Translations under genes and position numbers: made by a program
In this document: positions 59,043 through 64,000 of the stretch, in pieces
How positions within the stretch are numbered: position 1 is the stretch's first letter
How the letters are laid out: every line of letters begins with the position of its first letter
The notes under the pieces: model-generated
What the model was told of the DNA's origin: nothing
The model's database searches: none
What the model saw: only the letters and a program-made list of their open reading frames with translations
Assembly: GCF_003254475.1 (NCBI RefSeq)
Contig: NZ_QFYQ01000001.1
Coordinates: 2,418,001 to 2,482,000 of the forward strand
Reading direction: 5' to 3'
DNA: 64,000 nt
From: Phenylobacterium soli
Lineage (GTDB): Bacteria > Pseudomonadota > Alphaproteobacteria > Caulobacterales > Caulobacteraceae

Positions 59043-60335
59043 TTGACCGCGCACGCCCAGACCGATTCCCAGACCGACGCCTTCTTCGCCCAGGGCGTCG
59101 ACGCCACCGACCCGGACCTCGCCAAGGTCCTCGGCCGCGAGCTGAAGCGCCAGCAGGACCAGATCGAGCTGATCGCCTCGGAGAACATCGTCTCCAAGGC
59201 GGTGCTGGAGGCCCAGGGCAGCGTCCTCACCAACAAGTACGCCGAGGGCTATCCGGGCAAGCGCTACTACGGCGGCTGCGAGGTGGTCGACGAGGCCGAG
59301 GAACTGGCCCGCGAGCGCGCCAAGCGGCTGTTCGGCTGCGAGTTCGTCAACGTCCAGCCGCATTCCGGCAGCCAGGCGAACCAGGCGGTGTTCATGTCGA
59401 CCATGACGCCGGGCGACACCTTCATGGGCATGGACCTGGCGGCCGGCGGCCACCTGACCCACGGCAAGAACGTCAACCAGTCGGGCAAGTGGTTCCGCCC
59501 GGTGCACTACGGCGTCCGCGCCCAGGACCATCTGATCGACTACGACCAGGCGGAGGAAGTGGCCCTCGCCGAAAAGCCCAAGGTGATCATCGCCGGCGGC
59601 TCGGCCTATTCGCGGCAGATCGACTTTGCCCGCTTCCGCCAGATCGCCGACAAGGTCGATGCGATCCTGATGTGCGACATCGCCCACTACGCAGGCCTGG
59701 TGGCGGCCGGGGTCTATCCCAACCCGTTCCCGCACGCCCACATCGTGACCACCACCACCCACAAGACCCTGCGCGGTCCGCGCGGCGGCATGGTCATGAC
59801 CAACGACAAGAAGCTCGCCAAGAAGATCGACAGCGCGGTCTTCCCGGGCCTGCAGGGCGGTCCGCTGATGCACGTCATCGCCGCCAAGGCGGTGGCCTTC
59901 GGCGAGGCGCTGAAGCCGGAGTTCAAGCTCTACGCCCGTCAGGTGATCGACAACGCCCGCGCCCTGGCCGACAGCCTGCAGAGCGCCGGCTTCAAGATCG
60001 TCTCCAATGGCACCGACAGCCACCTGATGCTCGTCGACCTGACGCCCAAGGGCGTGACGGGCGCCGACGCCGAGGAGGCGCTGGAGCGGGCCGGCATCAC
60101 CACCAACAAGAACGGCATCCCCTTCGACCCGCTGCCCCCGATGCAGACCTCGGGCCTGCGCGTCGGCTCGCCGGCCGGCACCACCCGCGGCTTCGGCCCG
60201 GGCGAGTTCCGCCAGATCGGCCAGTGGATCGGCGAGGTCCTCGACGGTCTGAAGACCGGCGGCGACAACACCGCCGTCGAGCAGAAGGTGCGGGCCGAGG
60301 TGCTGCAGCTGACGAAGCGCTTTCCCATCTACTAG
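59043..60335 (+). CDS. glyA: serine hydroxymethyltransferase
   Basis: GlyA, about 430 residues, a PLP enzyme converting serine and tetrahydrofolate to glycine and methylene-THF. Visible: [75 protein letters not shown], the PLP lysine in [17 protein letters not shown] (about 240), and [16 protein letters not shown] chose a TTG start at 59043 ([10 protein letters not shown]) with GAGG six bases upstream; an ATG start further up would add an Arg-rich leader. Confidence 0.96.
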   Translation: MTAHAQTDSQTDAFFAQGVDATDPDLAKVLGRELKRQQDQIELIASENIVSKAVLEAQGSVLTNKYAEGYPGKRYYGGCEVVDEAEELARERAKRLFGCEFVNVQPHSGSQANQAVFMSTMTPGDTFMGMDLAAGGHLTHGKNVNQSGKWFRPVHYGVRAQDHLIDYDQAEEVALAEKPKVIIAGGSAYSRQIDFARFRQIADKVDAILMCDIAHYAGLVAAGVYPNPFPHAHIVTTTTHKTLRGPRGGMVMTNDKKLAKKIDSAVFPGLQGGPLMHVIAAKAVAFGEALKPEFKLYARQVIDNARALADSLQSAGFKIVSNGTDSHLMLVDLTPKGVTGADAEEALERAGITTNKNGIPFDPLPPMQTSGLRVGSPAGTTRGFGPGEFRQIGQWIGEVLDGLKTGGDNTAVEQKVRAEVLQLTKRFPIY

Positions 60336-60370
60336 TAATCGCGTTTAGTGGCCGCGAAGGGGGCTAGATC

Positions 60371-60844
60371 ATGCGTTGCCCGTTCTGCGGCCATGCCGAA
60401 AGCCAGGTGAAGGACAGCCGACCGTCAGAAGACGGCGCGGCGATCCGCCGTCGCCGCCTCTGCCCGGAGTGCGGCGGCCGCTTCACCACCTTCGAGCGCG
60501 TGCAACTGCGCGAGCTGACCATCGTCAAGCGCTCGGGCCGGCGCACGCCCTTCGACCGCGACAAGCTCGCCCGCTCCGTGGCCATCGCCACCCGCAAGCG
60601 GCCGGTGGACCCCGAGCGCGTCGAGCGGATGATCTCGGCCATCACCCGCCAACTCGAGAGCATGGGCGAGACCGAGCTGCCGTCCTCGGCGATCGGCGAG
60701 CTCGTCATGAAGCACCTCAAGCAGCTCGATGACGTGGCCTACGTGCGCTACGCCTCGGTCTACCGCGACTTCCGCGAGACCCAGGACTTCGCGAAGTTCC
60801 TCGGCGAGGAGGGCCTGGCGGAGGCGGTGGAAGACGAGCGCTGA
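60371..60844 (+). CDS. nrdR: ribonucleotide reductase repressor NrdR
   Basis: NrdR, 157 residues, the nucleotide-sensing repressor of ribonucleotide reductase genes. N-terminal zinc ribbon with four cysteines ([18 protein letters not shown] and [15 protein letters not shown]), then the ATP-cone domain ([33 protein letters not shown]). Length is standard. It heads the rib-nusB-thiL run, four bases before the ribD-like gene, an arrangement common in alphaproteobacteria. Confidence 0.97.
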   Translation: MRCPFCGHAESQVKDSRPSEDGAAIRRRRLCPECGGRFTTFERVQLRELTIVKRSGRRTPFDRDKLARSVAIATRKRPVDPERVERMISAITRQLESMGETELPSSAIGELVMKHLKQLDDVAYVRYASVYRDFRETQDFAKFLGEEGLAEAVEDER

Positions 60845-60847
60845 GCC

Positions 60848-61495
60848 ATGGCGCAGGTCACCCTCAAGCTCGCCACGTCCCTCGACGGCCGCATCGCCAC
60901 CGGCGCGGGCGAGAGCCGCTGGATTACCGGCGAGGCGGCGCGCGAGGAGGCGCATCGGCTGCGCGCGGCCCACGACGCGGTGCTGGTGGGCGTCGAGACG
61001 GCCCTGGCCGATGATCCGGAGCTCACCGTCCGACTGCCGGGCTACAACGGCCGCCAGCCGGCCCGCGTGGTGCTGGACAGCCGCCAGCGCCTTCGCTCCG
61101 ACTGCAGGCTGGTCGCCACCGCGCGCGAGGTCCCGACCTTCGTCGTCTCGACGACCCCGCCCGCGCCGCACCTGACCGAGGCGGGCGTGCGCGTGATCCA
61201 GGTCCGCGCCGTGGGCGAGGACCGGCCGGAGCTGAAGACGGTGGTCCAGGCGCTTGAAGCGGAAGGCCTTTCGCGCCTCTTCGTCGAGGGCGGCGGCCAG
61301 GTGGCGGCGAGCTTCCTGCGCTGCGGCTTGGTGGATGCGCTGGAGTGGTTCCGCGCCCCCATCGTCATCGGCGGCGAGGGCCGGCCGGGCGTCGGCGCCC
61401 TGGCTGTTGCAGCGCTCGCCGAGGCGCCCCATTTCCGGCGGGTGGAGGCGCGCGAGCTCGGCGCCGACCTCTGGGAACGTTACGAGAGGACCTAG
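60848..61495 (+). CDS. ribD: RibD-type pyrimidine reductase, deaminase domain absent
   Basis: A 215-residue protein matching only the C-terminal reductase half of bifunctional RibD: VTLKLATSLDGRIATGAGES, RWITGEAAREEAHRLRAAHD, AVLVGVETALADDPELTVR, and SRLFVEGGGQVAASFLRCG. The zinc deaminase domain (H-A-E and PCxxxxxxPPC motifs), usually about 140 residues ahead of this, is missing, and nrdR ends only four bases upstream. It would reduce the ribosylamino-pyrimidine; the deamination step must be encoded elsewhere. Start ATG follows directly. Confidence 0.9.
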   Translation: MAQVTLKLATSLDGRIATGAGESRWITGEAAREEAHRLRAAHDAVLVGVETALADDPELTVRLPGYNGRQPARVVLDSRQRLRSDCRLVATAREVPTFVVSTTPPAPHLTEAGVRVIQVRAVGEDRPELKTVVQALEAEGLSRLFVEGGGQVAASFLRCGLVDALEWFRAPIVIGGEGRPGVGALAVAALAEAPHFRRVEARELGADLWERYERT

Positions 61496-62086
61496 ATGTT
61501 CACCGGCATCGTCACCGACGTGGGGCGCGTGCGCGCCGTGCGCGACACCAACCGCGACCGCCGGTTCGAGATCGAGACCGCCTTCGACCTCTCCACCGTC
61601 GACATCGGCGCCTCCATCGCCCACGCCGGCTGCTGCCTGACCGTGGTCGAGAAGGGCGAGGGCTGGTTCGCCGTCGAGGTCTCCGGCGAGACGCTCGAGA
61701 AGACCACGCTGGACGACTGGTCCGTTGGGCGCCCGGTAAACCTGGAGCGGGCGGCCAAGGTCGGCGACGAGCTCGGCGGCCACATCGTCTCCGGCCACGT
61801 GGACGGGGTCGGCGAGGTGATCTCCGTCGAGGAGGAGGGCGGCTCCCACCGGGTGCGCATCCGCGTGCCGCGCCCGCTGCACCGCTTCATCGCGCCCAAG
61901 GGCTCGATCACCGTCGAGGGCGTGTCGCTGACCGTCAACGAGGTCGAGGACGACGTCTTCGGCGTCAACCTCATCCCGCACACCTGGGAGGTCACCACGC
62001 TCGGAACGCTGAAGCCGGGCGCGCGGGTGAACCTGGAGATCGACATGCTGGCGCGCTATCTCGCGCGCTGGCGCGAAACGGCCTAA
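61496..62086 (+). CDS. ribE: riboflavin synthase alpha chain
   Basis: Riboflavin synthase, 196 residues, dismutates two lumazines to riboflavin. Two lumazine-synthase-like barrels: [17 protein letters not shown] and [20 protein letters not shown] in the first; [18 protein letters not shown] and [19 protein letters not shown] in the second, and [13 protein letters not shown] near the end. Its ATG follows the previous stop without a gap. ribBA, which commonly comes next in this operon, is absent. Confidence 0.96.
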   Translation: MFTGIVTDVGRVRAVRDTNRDRRFEIETAFDLSTVDIGASIAHAGCCLTVVEKGEGWFAVEVSGETLEKTTLDDWSVGRPVNLERAAKVGDELGGHIVSGHVDGVGEVISVEEEGGSHRVRIRVPRPLHRFIAPKGSITVEGVSLTVNEVEDDVFGVNLIPHTWEVTTLGTLKPGARVNLEIDMLARYLARWRETA

Positions 62087-62099
62087 AGCGTCGGCCGAC

Positions 62100-62582
62100 A
62101 TGACCGGAGCCGACATGAGCGACGACAAGATCCGCATCCTGATCGTGGAAGCGCGCTTCTACGACCACCTGGCCGACGCCCTTCTGGAAGGCGCCAAAGG
62201 GGTGCTGGACGCCTTCGGGGCGGAATACGACGTGGTGACCGTGCCCGGCGCCCTGGAGATCCCGGGCGCTATCGCCTTCGCCGAGGAGGGCGGCCATCGC
62301 CCGGCGGGCGCTGCGGCCTATGACGGCTATGTGGCCCTCGGCACGGTGATCCGCGGCGAGACCTACCACTTCGAGATCGTCTCCAACGAGAGCGCCCGCG
62401 GCATCATGGACCTGACGGTCCACAAGCGCGCCTGCATCGGCAACGGCGTCCTGACCGTCGAGGACGAGGCCCAGGCGCTCGCCCGCGCCCGGCCGGAAGA
62501 GGGCGACAAGGGCGGCGGCGCCGCCCGCGCGGCCCTGACCATGATCGCCCTGAAGCGCCAGCTGCTCGGCCAGGCGCGATGA
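62100..62582 (+). CDS. ribH: 6,7-dimethyl-8-ribityllumazine synthase
   Basis: RibH, about 155-160 residues, joins ribitylamino-pyrimidine with dihydroxybutanone phosphate. Visible: [60 protein letters not shown] (catalytic His region), and [20 protein letters not shown]. The start may be ATG 62100 or 62115 (MSDDKIRIL); the second gives a more usual length. Its end overlaps nusB as ATGA. An acidic/Gly-rich insert ([11 protein letters not shown]) lies near the C-terminus. Confidence 0.95.
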   Translation: MTGADMSDDKIRILIVEARFYDHLADALLEGAKGVLDAFGAEYDVVTVPGALEIPGAIAFAEEGGHRPAGAAAYDGYVALGTVIRGETYHFEIVSNESARGIMDLTVHKRACIGNGVLTVEDEAQALARARPEEGDKGGGAARAALTMIALKRQLLGQAR

Positions 62583-63052
62583 GCCCCCTCGCTCCCAAAC
62601 AGGCGCGCTCGGTCGCCCGCCTCGCCGCCGTCCAGGCGCTCTACCAGATGGAAGTCTCCGGCGCCGGCGCCGAGGCGGTGATCCGCGAGTTCAGCGAGCA
62701 CCGCTTCGACCGCGACGTGCCGGCCGAGAGCGACGAGGACGCGCGCACCCTGGCGGCCGCCGACGAGGCCTTCTTCGCCGATCTGGTGCGCGGCGTGGTC
62801 GGCCACCAGCGCGAGATCGACTCCGCCATCGCCCGGCGCCTCGCCACCGGCTGGAAGCTGGAGCGGATCGACGCGACGGTCCGCGCCATGCTGCGCGCCG
62901 GCGCCTATGAGCTCACCCACCGGCCCGACGTCCCCACCGAGGTGGCGATCGACGAGTATGTGGAGCTCGCCAAATCCTTCTTCGAAGGCCCGGAGCCGGG
63001 GTTCGTGAACGGCGCCCTGGATGCGGTGGCCCAGGATGTCCGAAAGGGATGA
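62579..63052 (+). CDS. nusB: transcription antitermination factor NusB
   Basis: NusB, 157 residues, an all-helical RNA-binding factor for rRNA antitermination. Visible: [20 protein letters not shown] (Arg-rich N-terminal region), [60 protein letters not shown] and [13 protein letters not shown] at the end. Coupled to ribH (ATGA) and overlapping thiL by 17 bases. Confidence 0.96.
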   Translation: MSPLAPKQARSVARLAAVQALYQMEVSGAGAEAVIREFSEHRFDRDVPAESDEDARTLAAADEAFFADLVRGVVGHQREIDSAIARRLATGWKLERIDATVRAMLRAGAYELTHRPDVPTEVAIDEYVELAKSFFEGPEPGFVNGALDAVAQDVRKG

Positions 63053-63983
63053 GTTCGACGAGATTGCGCGCCTCTTCCGCCCGCTGACCCGCGGCGCGCC
63101 GGGCGCGTTCGATCTCCTGGACGACGCCGCGGTGCTCCCCTCGCGGCCGGGCTACGACCTGGTCGTGACCAAGGACGCGGTCGTCGAGGGCGTCCACTTT
63201 CCCGAGGGCGAGGCGCCCGACATGGTCGCCCGCAAGGCGCTGCGGGTGAATCTCTCGGACCTCGCGGCCAAGGGCGCCGAGCCCTTCGCCTGTTTCATGG
63301 CGCTCGCCTGGCCGCGGCGCTACGAGGCCCGCGACCGCGAGCGCTTCGCCCTCGGCCTCGCCGCGGACCTGGAGACCTACGGCCTCAGCCTGATGGGCGG
63401 CGACACCGTGGTCGCGCCCGGGCCGCTGTGGGTCTCGATCACCGCCATGGGCTGGGTCCCCGAGGGCCGGATGATCCGCCGCGGCGGCGCGCGGGCCGGC
63501 GACCTCGTCCTGGTCAGCGGCTCCATCGGCGATGCGACCCTCGGGCTCGCCGCCGTGAAGGGCGAGATCAAGGATCCGCGGGGCCGGCTGATCTTCCGTT
63601 ACCGGCTGCCCGACCCGCGGGTGGACCTGCGCGACGAGCTTCGCCGCATCGCCACCGCCGCGGCCGACGTCTCCGACGGCCTGGTGGCCGACGCCGGTCA
63701 CATCGCCGAGGCGAGCGGCTTGCGCCTGGAGCTCGATCTCGACGCCCTGCCGCTCTCCGGTCCGGCCGCCAGCTGGCTGGAGCGTCAGGCCGATCCCAAG
63801 GCCGGGCTCCTGCGGCTCGCCACCGGCGGCGACGACTACGAGATCGTCTGCGCCGTTCCGCCGGGGACGCAGCGGCCGGCCGGCTTCACCGTCGTCGGGC
63901 GGCTGGTGGAAGGCGAGGGGATTGCGGTGCGGATCGGCGGCCAGGCGGTCGACGCCGGTCCCGGCGGCTTCCGCCATCTCTGA
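63036..63983 (+). CDS. thiL: thiamine-monophosphate kinase
   Basis: ThiL, about 315 residues, phosphorylates thiamine phosphate to the active diphosphate. Visible: [40 protein letters not shown]-type segment ([18 protein letters not shown]), [55 protein letters not shown] chose ATG 63036 ([14 protein letters not shown]) over 63021. The product supplies cofactor for TPP enzymes such as the oxidoreductase at 31.5-36 kb, though no direct link is shown. Confidence 0.95.
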   Translation: MSERDEFDEIARLFRPLTRGAPGAFDLLDDAAVLPSRPGYDLVVTKDAVVEGVHFPEGEAPDMVARKALRVNLSDLAAKGAEPFACFMALAWPRRYEARDRERFALGLAADLETYGLSLMGGDTVVAPGPLWVSITAMGWVPEGRMIRRGGARAGDLVLVSGSIGDATLGLAAVKGEIKDPRGRLIFRYRLPDPRVDLRDELRRIATAAADVSDGLVADAGHIAEASGLRLELDLDALPLSGPAASWLERQADPKAGLLRLATGGDDYEIVCAVPPGTQRPAGFTVVGRLVEGEGIAVRIGGQAVDAGPGGFRHL

Positions 63984-64000
63984 AGCGCCATTCTGAGACC

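Overview
The window is high-GC, gene-dense bacterial chromosome. Gene content and order point to an alphaproteobacterium of the Caulobacteraceae (Caulobacter/Phenylobacterium type): an ALAS-type hemA, a MucR-family regulator, hdaA-ppk-ppx in a row, the bpt leucyltransferase, a DUF6894 protein, an nrdR-rib-nusB-thiL block after glyA, and many coupled GTGA/ATGA/TTGA gene junctions. No rRNA, transposase, integrase or CRISPR array was seen; one tRNA (Leu, UAG) is present. The taxonomic call is inference from gene content.

Region 1-7.4 kb (minus strand) is a surface-structure locus read from about 7.5 kb toward 1. It encodes a DUF4402 pilin, a second DUF4402 subunit, a PapD-like chaperone, an outer-membrane usher and a larger DUF4402 protein that may be the tip subunit. 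Two tandem, closely related RTX-type proteins follow, the second cut by the window edge. A sigma70-like promoter and a post-pilin hairpin are visible. This chaperone-usher plus RTX arrangement is the best candidate here for a little-described system.

Region 7.9-15.2 kb holds an alcohol dehydrogenase, then the fatty-acid block fabD-fabG-acpP-fabF running into mltG, a YicC-type RNase and gmk. Region 15.2-24.7 kb is accessory: small proteins, an M28 peptidase, a GreA/B-like factor without the usual acidic tip, acetyltransferase, alpha/beta hydrolase, orphan receiver, a membrane-protein/lipoprotein pair resembling spanins, holC and an I78-type inhibitor lipoprotein. Region 24.7-31.2 kb has a glycosyltransferase, tRNA-Leu, trigger factor, a secreted GH16 glucanase with RTX repeats and an M20 peptidase.

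Region 31.5-36.2 kb is a three-gene 2-oxoacid:acceptor oxidoreductase operon whose first gene fuses a GltD-like flavoprotein to a ferredoxin. Then come purM, rnd, a 0.5-kb structured non-coding stretch, a membrane acyltransferase and a TonB-dependent receptor. Region 42.7-49 kb (minus) is polyphosphate metabolism (ppx, ppk), the replication regulator hdaA, bpt and motB.

Region 49-56.8 kb is rich in valine/branched-chain catabolism: two 3-hydroxyisobutyrate dehydrogenase-family genes, an acyl-CoA dehydrogenase and a 3-hydroxyisobutyryl-CoA hydrolase. Also here are hemB, a Nudix hydrolase, an epoxide-hydrolase-like protein and a predicted exported methyltransferase. Region 56.8-64 kb has hemA behind an FNR/FixK-type box, a MucR paralogue with a degenerate zinc finger, glyA, nrdR, a reductase-only ribD, ribE, ribH (with no ribBA between them), nusB and thiL.
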